Shown: positions 50,430 through 63,432, counted from the stretch's first letter. The stretch is 64,000 bases of DNA from Simmondsia chinensis (GCA_018398585.1 JAGTTD010000018.1:5649501-5713500); one strand, 5' to 3'. Translations and numbers: made by a program. Notes: generated by a model not told the origin, from the sequence alone.

Positions 50430-51290
50430 GGTACTCAATGGATGTGCCTTATCCATATTAAAACATTTTAGCACTTTCTTTATATAAACAGATTGATAGA
50501 CCAAAATTTCCATAAGATAAATGTTCTATTTGAAGGCCTAGACAATATGTCGTCTTTCCAAGATCCTTCATTTCACATTCTTTATTCAGATATGCAACAT
50601 CTTGTTTAATCGCTTTCCTATGATGTTTAAATCATCAACATAGACTGCAATTATAGCAAATCTAAATTTGATTTCTTAATAAAAATAAATGGGCTAACGG
50701 GATTATTAACATATCCTTCTCTTAGAAGGTATGTACTAAGACAATTGTACCATATTCATACTGATTGCTTTAATCCATACAAAGATCTCTGTAATTTGAT
50801 TGAACACAACTCTTGAGGTTTTGAACTATATGCATCTGGCATTTATAGTCCTTTAGGGACTTTCATATAGATATCATTATCAAGTGATCCATATAGATAA
50901 GCTGTTACAACACCCATAAGACGCATGTGGAGTCTTTTAGAGACTGCCAAGCTTATTGAGAATCTAAATATAATTGCATCTATTACTGGTGAATATGTCT
51001 CTTCATAATTAATTCTGGGTTTCCGTGAAAAAACCTTGAGCTACAAGTTGTGCTTTATATCTTACCACTTCATTCTTGTCATTTCTTTTTTGTACAAATA
51101 CCCACTTATAGCCTATGAGTTTTGTGTTTTCAAACGTCAAGACTGCAAGTCCAAAAACTGCACGTTTTGCAAGTGAATCTAATTCAGCCTGAATTTCTTC
51201 TTTCCATTTCGGTCCATCATTTCTTCTTTGATATTTTTGAATGGATTTAGGTACAAGATCCTCACCTTCTATGGTCAAATCAATGGCTGC

Positions 51291-51297
<7 letters not shown>
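50430..51297 (-). pseudogene. Copia reverse transcriptase N-terminal remnant
   Basis: The open piece 51,009-51,278 has W-K-E-E-I-Q-A-E-L-D-S-L and Y-K-W-V-F-V-Q-K-R-N, followed by Y-K-A-Q-L-V-A-Q-G-F, the first RT blocks of copia elements. 50,430-51,000 holds the rest of RT in broken frames. The frame stops at the LINE insertion point (51,297). Confidence 0.82.
51285..51297. repeat. LINE-B TSD, left copy
   Basis: GGCTGCGGTATAT here and GGCTGTGGTATAT at 53,890-53,902; one C/T difference. It bounds the LINE in the copia pol gene. Confidence 0.85.
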
Positions 51298-51336
<39 letters not shown>

Positions 51337-53889
51337 GGTAAGTAAGTGTGAAAATATCATATATGAAAGAATATATATACAAGTCTACGAGGGGCATACC
51401 CCAAGCCAAGGCCCAAGGCCTTCATCAAAGAATCAATCTGAAGAGAGAAACTAAAACAACGAATCAAAAGCCAACAAGGCCAAACAAAAAGAACAAAGCC
51501 AAAAAGAGAAAACAAAGCTAGCGCTCAATCCCCCACTCCTGCAAGAGCTGTGAGTGACAATGGGCACCGCGAAGCGTGGGAGCAGCAATGAGACGGCTGC
51601 GAACCAATCCTGTGATCTCCTCAGTGACAATTACAGAAGGCCTGGACTGGGAACGCTGGATCCTCAGGTTACGCTCGTACCAAAGGATGTAAACCGTCGC
51701 TGAAAGACAAAGGCGGGCAAGGATCCGATCAACCCCGCGACCACGGAGCCTGGAAGCAGCCCACTGAACTAGCTCATGCCAAGGAAGCAAAGGCCAGGCG
51801 AAAGAGGTGCGGGAAGACACCCTAGACTAGACAGCAGCAGAGAAGCTACACCTGAAGAAGAGATGGCTGTGCGACTCATCATCCGACCCACACAACACAC
51901 AAGTAGCCCGAACATCCTGCACTCGATGTCTCAGTAGTCTGTCAAACATCCAAAGCCGCTCACAAGAGGCAAGCCAGAGAATGAAGGAATGCCTCGGTAT
52001 ATGCAGCTGGAACCAGAGGAGATGGTGGATGGAGTCCTCCTCCCTCCGACTGCGGATCATCTCCCACGCAGACCTAGTGGAGAAGACCCCAGACAGGTCA
52101 CCCATCCATCGCATGCTATCAGCTACCCCCGGTCGGGGCCTGAAGACGACAGAATCCCAGATAGGAAGCAGCTTAGCTATATCCTGTGGGAAGCGCCACT
52201 GATCGCCCTGAATAATGTCAGAAACATGAGAGCCCAGGCAATGACCAGTGGAGTGAAGTTGGCGGAATGTAAACCGCCCCTCTAAACGTCCGTACGAGAA
52301 CCAGTAGTCAGACCACAGCGCTGTGTCACGTCCGTCACCAATAATGTGCCGAAAGGCCCCGGCACACAACCACGTAACATCCAGGATGCTCCTTCACGAC
52401 CATGGAATCGAGCCTCGAGGCCGAATATCCCAGAAAGGCTTCCCCTGGACTCGGTTGGCATGGATCCACCGAGGCCAGAGAGAATCACTATCAGTGAGTA
52501 GAACCCAGATATGCTTCATGAGAGAATCCTGGTTCCACTCGCGCGAACGTCAAATCCCAAGTCCACCCTCCTGACGGGGATAACAGAGATGCGACCAGGG
52601 GACCTTGGCCCCGCCCGAGCCCAATGAAGTGCCCTTCCATAGGAAGGCAGTAAGAGTCGACTCAATCTTCTGGATCATCAGCTTCGGAAGGATGAGGACA
52701 GATGGCCAGAAGATCTGAATAGAAAACAGAACCGATCGGATGAGCTGAAAACGACCGGCATAAGATAAAGAACGAGATGTCCAGAGCTGAATGCGCGCTA
52801 GGATGCGATCTAATAAAGGCTTGCAGCCCATGAACTGAAGCCTGGTCATGGTAAGCGGCACCCCCAAATATCTAACCGGGCACTGCCCCAATCTGAACCC
52901 CAAGATGTCAAGGATAGACTGCTGAAACTCAGGCTCAACCCCGGTAATGAAGACGGTGCTCTTTGCTGCGTTCAAGGACAGCCCCGAAAGTGAAGCAAAT
53001 CGATCTAACGCCTCCTGAATAACAGAAACACTACCCTCATCAGCCTTACTGAAAATCATAAGGTCATCTGCAAAGAATAAGTTAGTAAGGTTGGTACTCT
53101 GGCAATGAGGATGAAAGCAAAACCTCGGATCAGAAGATGCACGGTGTAGCAAACCCCGTAAGCCCTCCATTGCAATAATAAAAAGGTAGGGTGAGAGAGG
53201 GTCACCCTGCCTGATACCCCTGCTCGTGCCAAAGAACCCCTGAAGTTCGCCATTAATGGCGACTGAAAATCTGGCTGTGGAAAGGAACTCCCGCACCCAT
53301 CGAATCATAACCTTAGGAATACCCATAGACCGCATAGCAGTAAGAATGAACTCCCAGCGCACCGTATCAAACACCTTGCGAAGATCAACCTTTAGAGCAC
53401 ATCGTGGTGATGGCGTCTGAAGGTGATAATCGCGTAGAAGCTCCTGGGCCAACATAATACAGTCAGATATCCTCTGGCCAGGCACAAAAGCGGACTGCGA
53501 GTCATGAATGAGGCAAGGAAGAACCCCTTTCAACCTGTTCGCAATGATCTTAGTGATATACTTATAGATCACATTGCAACAGGAGATCGGGCGATAGTCA
53601 GCGAAGGTGGAAAGGTTCTCCACCTTCGGAATCAAGCTGATGCGAGTAGTATTCAGTGCACCAAGCATGCGCCCTGACTGAAAGAAAGACCGGACAGCTC
53701 GAACAACGTCACGCCCCACCACATCCCAAGCCCTCTTAAAGAAGAGGGAGGTGTAACCATCAGGGCCGGTGCCCTATCATCACCAGTGGAGAACAAAGCA
53801 TCTCGCACCTTAATATCAGTAACCGGTAGGGTAAGAGGTATAGCCTGATCCTCAGATAGCCGGATCTGGAAGAGCTCCGAAATATCCTC
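51298..53889 (-). mobile_element. LINE-B (L1-type), 5'-truncated, minus strand
   Basis: The poly(A) tail is the T/TA run at 51,298-51,338 on the plus strand; the 5' truncation point is at 53,889. Flanked by a 13-bp duplication. It carries an ORF2 from inside the linker upstream of RT to its natural stop, and is much better preserved than LINE-A and from a different lineage (GC-richer). The insertion splits copia pol between integrase and RT. Confidence 0.9.
51518..53880 (-). pseudogene. LINE-B ORF2 (RT and zinc-binding tail), few disabling changes
   Basis: RT blocks: I-S-L-I-P-K-V and Y-R-P-I-S-C-C-N (about 53,580-53,640), R-Q-G-D-P-L-S-P-Y-L-F (about 53,190-53,220), F-A-D-D-L-M-I-F (about 53,055-53,078) and Y-L-G-V-P-L (about 52,855-52,875), all in one 390-codon open stretch (52,550-53,722). 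The same frame continues past stops at about 52,550 and 52,390 into the tail (51,827-52,369) with C-V-L-C ... H-S-H-L-F-F-R-C, and past one more stop near 51,825 to its end at 51,518. A frameshift near 53,770 separates the upstream linker. Confidence 0.85.
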
Positions 53890-53902
53890 GGCTGTGGTAT
53901 AT

Positions 53903-54615
53903 GCAAACACTTGATCAATAATTGTATTATTTCGATTCCATTGTGTGCCAGTAATAGCATAGTTTGTCAAGATTTCCCCATTCTTGATATTTTCATTATT
54001 TTCACAATTCTCAGGTACTTGATATCCTCGAGCAGCCATTTCGTCCTCTGTATCTTTTTCTTGGATTTTCATTTATATCTTTTCAGGTGATTTCCTCTTC
54101 AGAAGTTTTAAGTGAGGAGCCAACTTGTTTAATTTGCTCCCCTTTTTTTTTTGAGTTCTTATCTTTAGAACCAACACATCTACCGCGCTTTTGACATGCA
54201 GTAGATGTACTTGCCAATGTCTTAGAAGACAATTCGTTTAGAATATCAATTCGAATAGGAGCATTCATATCACTCTCTTTGTATCAATGAATGCATGTGG
54301 TAATTAGATTGCAATATTTTGTAAATAGATAATTTTATGAAACTCCAATTCACATTGATTTGTTTACAGATCAAGATGTGATATTGATTATGCATTCCAC
54401 ACAATTTCTTGCTTTTCTGACTTTAGTTTTCCTCCCCCTAGTTCTGGAAACATTATTTCTTCAAACATACAATCTGCAAACCTTGTTGTAAAAATGTCTC
54501 CAGTCAATATTTCAAGATATTTTATAATTGACAGAGATTCAAACCCAACATAATTTCCATGCCTCCATTGTGGACCCATCTTTGTACGCTGTGGTGGAAC
54601 GATTGGAACATACAC
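53903..54615 (-). pseudogene. Copia integrase tail and linker remnant
   Basis: 54,388-54,615 contains M-G-P-Q-W-R-H-G-N-Y-V-G-F and Y-L-E-I-L-T-G-D-I-F-T-T-R-F-A-D-C, characteristic of the region after copia integrase. 54,083-54,268 has a K-R-G-R-C-V-G-S-K-D-K-N linker. 53,903-54,072 has W-N-R-N-N-T-I-I-D-Q-V-F-A-Y just before the LINE. Confidence 0.82.
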
Positions 54616-54619
54616 AATG

Positions 54620-55760
54620 CAACCAAAAATTTATAGATGGGATATATTTGGTTCTTGACTAGAAATAAGTTGCAATGGGGAGTATTTATGATAAGCAGTT
54701 GGCCTAGTAAGAATTAGTGCTGTAGCATGTAATACAGCATGCCCCATGCAAAACTAGACAGCTTTGTTTTCATGAGCAATGGTCTAGCAATTAGTTGCAG
54801 ACGTCTGATCAAGGATTCTGCAAGACAATTTTGTGTATGCTGGTGAGTCACAGGGTGTTCAATTGTAATCCCAATTGACGTACAATAGTTGTTAAAAGCT
54901 TAGGTTGTAAATTCTCATGTATTATCAAGACAGATCTTTTTTATCATATAATCCTAAAATTGAGCTCGTAATTAGATTATTTATGCAAGGAGTCTCGCAA
55001 ATGTAACATTGTGTGTAGATAATAGACAGACATGTGACTAACGTGTTGAGGCCTCTATTAATATCATAAAATATCGAAATGGTCTACATGATAGAATAAT
55101 AAGCCCACATATGTCTCCTTGTACTTTTTTCAAAAATGTAGGAGATTTAATCGCAATTTTAGTTGGGGATGGCTTAGTAGTTATTTTACCTTGAGCACAA
55201 GCAGCACGTGAAATTTTATCAAGTAAATAATCTTCTAGCTCTTTAATGACTGTCCATGAGAACTTTCAATAATTTTTCTCATCATTGTTACACCTAGATG
55301 GCCTAGACGGTCATGCCATAAGGTAAACATTTTCTAATGAGTTAACTTTTGATTAACAACAGTACTTGATTCAATCGGGTTTATATAAGTATAATATAAC
55401 CCAGAAGAAAGTGCTGATAATTTTTTCACTATATTCATTCTTCCTGAGGTAAACGATGTAACGTAAAGATATTCTTTATCACCCTTATTTATTGTCTTAA
55501 TATGATAACCATCATGACCAGGATCTCAAAATCCGATCAAGTTTCTCTGTGATTTACTAGAAAACAGAGCATCGCTTATGCTTAGTTTTGTTCCTCCAGG
55601 AAACATAACATGTGCTCTTTCGGAGCATTCAACTAAATTTAGAATACCCGATATAGTATTGACATTCGCTTCAGCTAATCGTAGTTGAGAAAAATATATT
55701 TAACTTTTGAGGATAGTGTATGTCGTTGCGCTGTTAGTTAGACATAAATTTCCATCTTTG
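54620..55760 (-). pseudogene. Copia protease/integrase remnant, heavily broken
   Basis: No long open frame remains. Position between gag and the integrase tail, plus short blocks readable in all three minus frames, assign it to protease, pre-integrase and integrase core. Domain limits cannot be fixed by eye. Confidence 0.55.
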
Positions 55761-56099
55761 ACCAAATCCATGTTTTTTCAAATATAAAGCACATATGTAT
55801 CAGTGGAACTTTGTTTATGTTATCCATTAATAAAATTACCAAAGTGTAATGAATAAAGTAATTCAAAGTGAATATAATATAATAATACTTCTGAATTTTA
55901 CTTTTTAAATATAGTTGATCGGACTAATTTTATTAGAAATAATCGATTAGGATGAAATATCAAAAATATAATATTGCACTAAAATGATATTATTCTATTA
56001 AAGTAAAACAAAATTTATTACTTTAGTATAAAAGACATAACTGAAAAACAAAAACCTCAGTCCAGTTTAACATTTTCATCGCTTATCAAATGATTAATT

Positions 56100-57085
56100 C
56101 TTCCACTAGCATCTCAAAGAAATTAGAAATATCAAGATGCGTCACATTAAAATAGGGAATGGTCTTCAGCAAAGTTTGTTTCTCCATGTTTGCCTTTCTT
56201 TTTCAATGATGCTTGATAAAAGTTCACCATATGTTCGGCCATACAATAGGTACACGCCCAATGACCATTTATACCACAACGCTAGCAATTTGTTTCCATG
56301 TCTTTTGATGAATCTTGTTAATGGGTTTTCTGCCTTTTATATTTCTCTTCATTATTACTGGACATCTTAAACTTAGGTCCATTTTGATTACCATATATGG
56401 TTCCAATTGTTATGACCATGGCTATAACCTAGACCACGGTCACGACCAAGTCCACGGCCACGTTTGCGACCACGGCCACGACTATATGTATCATTTTTGT
56501 GGGATGTAGCATTCACTTTTCGGAATGGCTTTCACCTAGTTGGCCGTGACTGATGATTTTTCATTAATTGTTCATTGTTTTGTTCAGCAACAAGAAGAAA
56601 TGAAATTAACTTCGAGTATTTTTTGAAATTTCACTCTCGATATTGCTGCTGTAGGAGCATACTTGAGACATGAAAAGTAGTTTTCTCTAACATATCTTCC
56701 CCAGTAATATTTTCCCCACATAATTTCAGTTGGGATGTAATGCTAAATATTGCACAGTTAAATCCTGCAACCGCAGGTGAATCTATTCATAGTGAGCTTT
56801 AGGGAGGATCGCATGTTTTTGATGATCAAACCTCTCCTTTACATTTGACCAAAGGGAAAATGGGTCCTTTACAGTAAGATATTCGGCTTTCAATCCTTAA
56901 TAGATATGATGCCTGAAAAATATCTTTGCTTTGGCGTGATCCTGCAGGGATGCACTATCTCCCCTTTTAATTGTGTTTCCGATAATCATAGCGTCAAGGT
57001 GAATCTTAGCATCAAGGATCCATGGTAAATACGTTTTGCCAGTTATATTAATAGCAGTAAATTGAAAGTTAGTAAGATTAGCCAT
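56100..57085 (-). pseudogene. Copia gag remnant
   Basis: Starts at 57,085 (M-A-N-L-T-N-F-Q-F), followed by K-T-Y-L-P-W-I-L-D-A-K-I-H-L, typical of copia gag. An R-G-R-G-R-K-R-G-R-G-like tract is at about 56,420-56,485. A zinc knuckle C-Y/G-I-N-G-H-like block lies at about 56,240-56,285 (minus strand). Stops break the frame. Confidence 0.75.
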
Positions 57086-57356
57086 TAGAAATCACAAAGA
57101 TTAGGGAATGATAACTTACCCCAAGTATATGATAATCCTTAGCTGGCTACAGACTCGTGTTGATAACGTATTATAAGACTGTGAACATATTATACTCAAC
57201 AGAACTAGATTAAAAATACAAACTCAAATATGATTAGAGAAAAAAAGCAAATATTTTATTTTAGAACCCTAGAACTAGATAACATTTTTAGTTCTCTCAA
57301 ATATATCACTCAATTTTCTTCTCCAATTCTTTCTCACACTTTTTCTGCATCTCAAT

Positions 57357-58158
57357 TGTTGAAAAAATGATACAAGCTAATTTTAAGTATAATGGAAAAA
57401 TAATTTTTCAAGACCCATTACTAACCGTTTAGGGTTATTAAAATTGTGACCGTTGGCATTAATTAATAATATGGTTGTTGGGAACTTGTTACGTCCATTA
57501 TTTTACCGTTGAAATTTATTACGTCTGTTATTTGACTGTTGTGATTCATTACGTCCATTAATGTACTGTTTTCCAACCCCTTGCAATGGTATAAATACCG
57601 TGCTCTACCCCCTAAAAATCGATCAGCAAGAACAACATACTGTCTCCTTCTCTCCTGATTCTCGATCTCTTTTCTCTCAAAATTTGGGCAAAGTTCTTAG
57701 GCACTTCTACCCGGTGATTAACGAGTGCACATTAAGAGTCGAATCGGTTAATCCTGGAGGACGGCTGCTGGTTATACTGTGTGCACTGGAACAGCGGCGA
57801 AATAGTCTTTTAGGACAGTGGTTGTTACCACGGCGCGGAATCTTCAATATTCTAATCAATTTCTCCACTTTTTGGTATTATTTATTTGATTGCTGGGTTC
57901 AGGTAATTTTCACTGTTTTTCTGCTGCACTTTTTCGCTAAATTTTTATTGAATTTTTCACTACAATTTTGCTGAAATTTTACTGCAGTTTCTCTGCAATT
58001 TTTCCTGCATTTTTCGTAACTAGTTTCGCTATATTTTGTGCTGCGATTGTTACTGCTATTAGTTTTAGATTCTCTATTTTATCATTGGTTTGTAAGATAT
58101 TTCTAATTACTCTCTCATTTGTTGCTATACTTGGGTATCTTCGTCAACTTTTCTAACC
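57357..58158 (+). repeat. LARD-like 5' LTR (802 bp)
   Basis: It contains three roughly 32-bp repeats with ACGTC cores (about 57,490-57,555), a TATA box TATAAATA at 57,590-57,597, and a T-rich 3' half. The primer-binding site after 58,158 was not recognised. Confidence 0.85.
57590..57597 (+). promoter_or_regulatory. TATA box of the LARD-like 5' LTR
   Basis: TATAAATA in a GGTATAAATACCG context; conserved at 62,873-62,880 in the other LTR. Upstream ACGT repeats could bind bZIP factors (inference). Confidence 0.7.
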
Positions 58159-61100
58159 GTCTAAAAGACGATTCATACAATCAATTATACCTTGGCCGAG
58201 AATGGCGGAGATGTGACATTATTGTTCGAGCCTCTTGGTGAAATACATACTAAAAATTAGGGAAAAAATGGTTGCCGCAAATAGTAATAGTAGATTCGTG
58301 TTTGTGGTTTGCGTTGGCAGATCGAGTTGATCACCTCTAGAAACCATAGAATGATTTAGGGATAGATATGGGCCTTTAATTAAATAATAAAGAGAAAATC
58401 ATTCTAGGCCCATTAAGAGATTTTGGCCTATTTTAATGTGGTTAAATATTAGACTTCTTTAGGTCTAATTGTAAGGAAAAATATATATGAGGTTTAATTA
58501 AAAATAAGACTCATAAAAACTAAAAGGGAGAAATGATAAATAAAGAAAAATAATACCTGTTGGTAATAAAATAGTTTATGATTATGCTTTGAAGTCGATG
58601 GTAAAAACATTGTCTTAATTAAGCAAGTATATATTTAATGTGTTTGATATTTATGCCCATGTGATATAGTTGCTAGCATTTATTATGATTTGGACAATAT
58701 TGCTTAATTTCATGTGGCATGGAAAAATGTCGTATTTGTTTAAGTTGCTTTTGCTATTGAGATGAACTCACATTCATATGATTTAGACCATAAGTTAAAG
58801 AAATGTTGGCCTATTGCCTTCAGAATAATAATGATTATTTTGCAAGAGTTCATTGTGTTTAATTTATTATTTAGACTCCTAAAACATAAAAAAGGGGGCA
58901 ATGTGGATTATGTCGATAGAATTTGTGATTGTACTCTACCCAAACAATGGTATGTGAAAGACCATATCTTGAAAAGTTTAATTCATTACTAAGTGTAATG
59001 ATAAAAGTACGACATAAGTATTCGAGGTGGCAGTGTGTTTCAGATTGAACATGGTTAATATGCTGAAAATTAAATGGTTGTAACATAAATGAAAAACCAT
59101 TTTGAGGTACAAGTATATTTTATTAGTCACATTTGTTATGTGGACTATAGTCACATTCTCGTGAACGTTGCCATAAGCTAGTAAAATGTGGGGGTAGTGC
59201 TGTTATGCGCAATAACTTAATATATTGTTTGAGAACCAATACAATCATAAATCCACTATATTTGCAAGCTGCTAGTTTGTGTATACTTCATTGCATATGT
59301 CATTCATATTTTGGATACTGGTGCCAGGACGGGCAGGCGGCGGAGATTGCAGCGGGTCCTCCACTTTTGTTGCCCGTCCGACACTGAGGTGGGTAGCGTG
59401 TTAACATTCATGTTTAGGCCCAAAAGGCCGTGCAATTGTACAAAACGCCATTGAATCTTGGTTATGTGTGTCCTAACCAGTTTTGGTTGAACTAAAATAA
59501 TATTGTTATCACTTGGGATGTTAAGTAATCGAATATTCTAATTGGGAGGTAATACTGAGTGATGTTAATACTTTTACTCTTATATTAGTATGTGAAGAAC
59601 TTATACCTTAATGAAAAAAAAAGGTTATGTTCCTAATTTCCAATATCTAGAAATGTGGGGGTGTCTAGCCAAAATAGATTGCCAACCACTTTGATTCTGA
59701 TAATCATGTTGCTAGTGCTTTCATGATAAAGGAAAATCCTAAAATTCTTAATGGTGCTATGAAAACACAAGTGCATTTTTTTAGAGAGAGTTCATTAATA
59801 ATGAGTCAGACTCGATTATGAGCGGTTGCAAGTAGATGTCCTTGGAGGTTGACAAAAATCAAATTATTGCATTATGATATTAAGGGAGAAACTTGTGTGG
59901 AACAATCCAAAGGGTTTGAAGTTGCTGAACAGAATACAAAGTTTATATGTTTGAAACTCCCTATGTGATCTTATCAAACCCCTAGACAGTAGCGTCACAA
60001 TTCGACTGTCGTTAGTCAAATATGAATTGTGTATGGTAACGTTTGAATGTGTGAATATTGTAGCACTTCTTGAGTCCATAATTGATGTGAAAGACCTATG
60101 TGAGGCAATTGTAATACTTACTATGAAAATCAATAGAATGTCTGAAGGTTTAACTCACGTGTTTTCGATGGCTATGTTTGAAGCAAGGTTGTATGTTGTT
60201 CTTTGTTGCTTGAAGTAATGATAAACGTATTGTTTATGGATTGTTTCAAGCTGAATATGCTGCTACATGTTTGGTTTGGGTTGTATGTCGCTGCTGCATG
60301 GTGGTTACCTGTTGTAAGATGCTGATTTGACATGTTGTTATGGACTTTTACATGTTGCAGTACCAGAGTAATGCTTGCTGTTTATGATGTGCAACTATTG
60401 TATGTTGTGTATATATTGTAGATTATGACATTTAGCTGCTAAATGTTGCTGTCCATACTGATTTTTCAGACTATTTTGCTGAATTTTCAGTTTGTAGTTG
60501 GGAAAAACATGATATGTTTGAGTCATATATGGACTTGTCTTTGTAGACTTCTATGCTCTTTCTGTCATTGTTTTATACCTTCTTTTCTAGTTTTTGGGAA
60601 TAGAGTAAGGTGTAGGTCATATGAGAACCTTGATCAATTATAGGCTTGGTATCTAGTTTGTGTCTTGGTACCCTATTTGGGTTATTGTCATATATTGTAT
60701 GCCCATGTTTGTCAATTGGATGACATAATATATGACCCTAGTGTTCACTCGATGAGGAGAAAAATGCGGCAACGCATCATAAGCTAAATACGCTAAGGTA
60801 ATTGATAGCATTGTGGTTTGATGAACAACACAACAATCATCCTATTATTTCATATGTCAATGGTAGATCTAGTCTACATACATTGATCCAAATGATGAAT
60901 ATTGAAGTGATCTAATTAAATTGTTGAAGTACTAGAGAAGTACTATGAATGGGGTTTACGTTGTAGTAGACTCTTCGTTATGTTGGGTGTCTGATCTCAG
61001 TGAGAGATATTCTACTAATGAAAATATATTTAGACTCATTAGTGAGCTATATTTTGTGACACCCCTCTGAAACCTACATTGTTTAGTTGTCCTTAAAGAC

Positions 61101-62626
61101 TATGTTAGCAGGTAGAAAAATTAAATGGCTTGGGAAGGAAGTGTGAGACATTCCATTGTGGGGGTTGTAAGAGCACCCGAGAGCCTATGAGACATGTCTA
61201 ATCATAATCTTTTCTGATTATTGTGTTTGGTCAATGTTTGCTAGTTATAGCTAGTCTTTGAAAGCCTTGCAGAGGCTTGGGTTGCCTTAACTTGAATTGT
61301 AAAAGACACCTTATGAATTATGGTCTTCTGTACCTCTTTCTCATGATATTACAAAATTTTGATACAACATTGGTAATACATGGACTACCCTTAATAGTAA
61401 TAATGCATGTACTCTAAGTACGATGAGAATGGCTATATGCTCTTTTGTGACTTAAACTAGTGATAATGTTTCACAATTGTGATGAGATGTGAAAGTGACA
61501 AATTGTAGTATATGTCTTTCGTACCAACTGTGTATATGATATATGTACAATGTGTACTATTTGAGTGCTTGGGGTGGAGATATAATTTTGTTGATATGAT
61601 ATTATCTCCACTATTGTGTTATACTGACTCTTGTTGAAGTTGGCAGGTGATGGAACTAGTTGTTTAACAGCTCGTTACAGATACTTCAATGTGGGGGGTG
61701 AGAGCAACTCGTGATTGATGTTGGCAGTGGTCAACTCTCAAGTACCGCTCTATTCCAATACAGTGTTGAAATGCCATTTGTGATGGTTGAGCTTGATGCT
61801 TTAACCTAAGCCATAGTCCGTAATGGTTGGTGTGGACACTGCACACTTGATGGGTTTGGCAAGAGGAGATCTATTCGTCTCAAGCTTAAGATCATAAATG
61901 ATTTACTTGAAAGAAAGTGATATTACTAAATTGTGTAAGCTCTGAAAAGAACCTTGTGGATCCATTGATAAAGACGCTATGTCGAAAAATGATTGTGGAA
62001 ATATCGAGGGGAACATGACTAAAGTCTGTACATGTATAACCTGTGATGTATCCAACATGGTCTTAACAGGTTCAATGTGAAAAGTCATAGTTTAATTCAA
62101 GGAATGCACTGAATTTTATGTTGTCCCTCTCTATGATGTGACAATGTGGAGACGGGTCCATAGCCATAGGTTTGGTGGTGTAAGCAAGGCTTGCACTTGA
62201 TGGACACTGTTTGTATGTTACCAAGGGGTGAGGCTGAGCTTTAGCTCTTAATGGACCCATATCCATATGTTTGGTGGTGTGCCGTAACACAAGCTTGATG
62301 GGATTCACCTATGTAGATGTGGGAGTGTGGCCACTCCCGATGAAGGTTTAAGACTTGCCTTCTAGAGTGCCTATGAATATTCAGGACAAGGGCATGGCCC
62401 ACAAAACATGCCAAACCGTTGGAGTTGTTGAGACCTGGAGTTTAGTATGTGTCCGAGTTGAAGACTATACAACCCCTTGTGAGGTTCAAGATGAAAGTCA
62501 CCTTGCAAGATGTTGATCCTAAACTTGGGTTAGACTAGGAGACGATTCAAGTCGCAAGACACCGGCACTGAAAAACTGAATTCCCTTTGCCCAATCTATT
62601 CTTCTTTATTCTCTTCTGCTTGTATC
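58159..62626 (+). other. Non-coding interior of the LARD-like element
   Basis: 4.5 kb with no recognisable domain. Several ATGTGGGGG or TTGTGGGGG polypurine-like motifs (59,185; 59,652; about 61,156; 61,688) resemble the terminal tract. A short GC-rich stretch at 59,325-59,385 stands out. Confidence 0.6.
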
Positions 62627-62639
62627 CTTTGTGGGGGAT
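62627..62639 (+). other. Polypurine tract of the LARD-like element
   Basis: TTTGTGGGGGAT immediately precedes the TG of the right LTR. Confidence 0.75.
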
Positions 62640-63432
62640 TGTTAAAAAAATAATACAAGCTAATTTTAGGTATAATGGAAAATTAATTTTTCAAAACCCG
62701 TTACTAACCGTTTAGTGACATTAAAATTGTGACCATTGAAATTAATTAATAATATGGTTGTTGGGAATTTATTACATCCATTATTTTACAGTTGTAATTT
62801 ATTATGTCCGTTATTTGACCTTCGTAATTCATTATGTCAATTAATGTACCGTTTTCTAACCCTTTGCAATGGTATAAATACCGTGCTTTACCCCCTAAAA
62901 ATCGATTAGCAAGAACAACATATTAATCCCCGTCTCCTTCTCTCCTCATTCTCGATCTCTTTTCTCTCAAAATTTGGGCAAAGTTCTTAGGCACTCCTAC
63001 TTGGCGATTAACGAGTGCAAGTTAAGAGCCGAATCGCGTTAATCCTGGAGGACAGCCACATGTTATATGCACCGGAGCAGCGACAAAATCGTCTTTTAGG
63101 ACAGATGTTCTTACCACTGTAAGATATCTTCAATATTCTAATCAATTTCTCCACTTTTCGGTATTATTTATTTGATTGCTAGGTTCAGGTAATTTTAGCT
63201 GTTTTTTTGCTACACTTTTTAGCTGAATTTTTACTAATTCTTCGTTGCAATTTTGTTAAAATTTTACTGCAATTTTTCATGCATTTTCTGTAACGAGTTT
63301 TGCTATATTTTGTGCTGCGATTGTTACTGCTATTAGTTTCAGATTCGCTGTGTTATCATTGGTTTGTAAGATGTTTTTAATTACTCTGTCATTTGTTGCT
63401 ATACTTGAGTATCTTCGTCAATCTTTCTAACA
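62640..63432 (+). repeat. LARD-like 3' LTR (793 bp)
   Basis: Same order as the left LTR with scattered differences, including loss of the ACGT cores to ACAT or ATGT. Ends CTTTCTAACA. Confidence 0.85.

Larger units (their letters stand above)
57357..63432 (+). mobile_element. Non-coding LTR retrotransposon (LARD-like), 6,076 bp
   Basis: Inserted in the copia 5' LTR with a 5-bp duplication TCAAT (57,352-57,356; 63,433-63,437). LTRs 57,357-58,158 and 62,640-63,432 start TGTTGAAAAA/TGTTAAAAAA and end TTTCTAAC(A). A polypurine tract GTGGGGGAT sits just before the right LTR, fixing plus orientation. The 4.5-kb interior has only short, unconvincing frames and no gag or pol motifs, so it would depend on another element's proteins. 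Confidence 0.88.

Noticed and set aside
58762..60643. Protein genes in the LARD-like interior
   Set aside because: The frames are all under about 90 codons, overlap on both strands and show no motifs; the region reads as non-coding.
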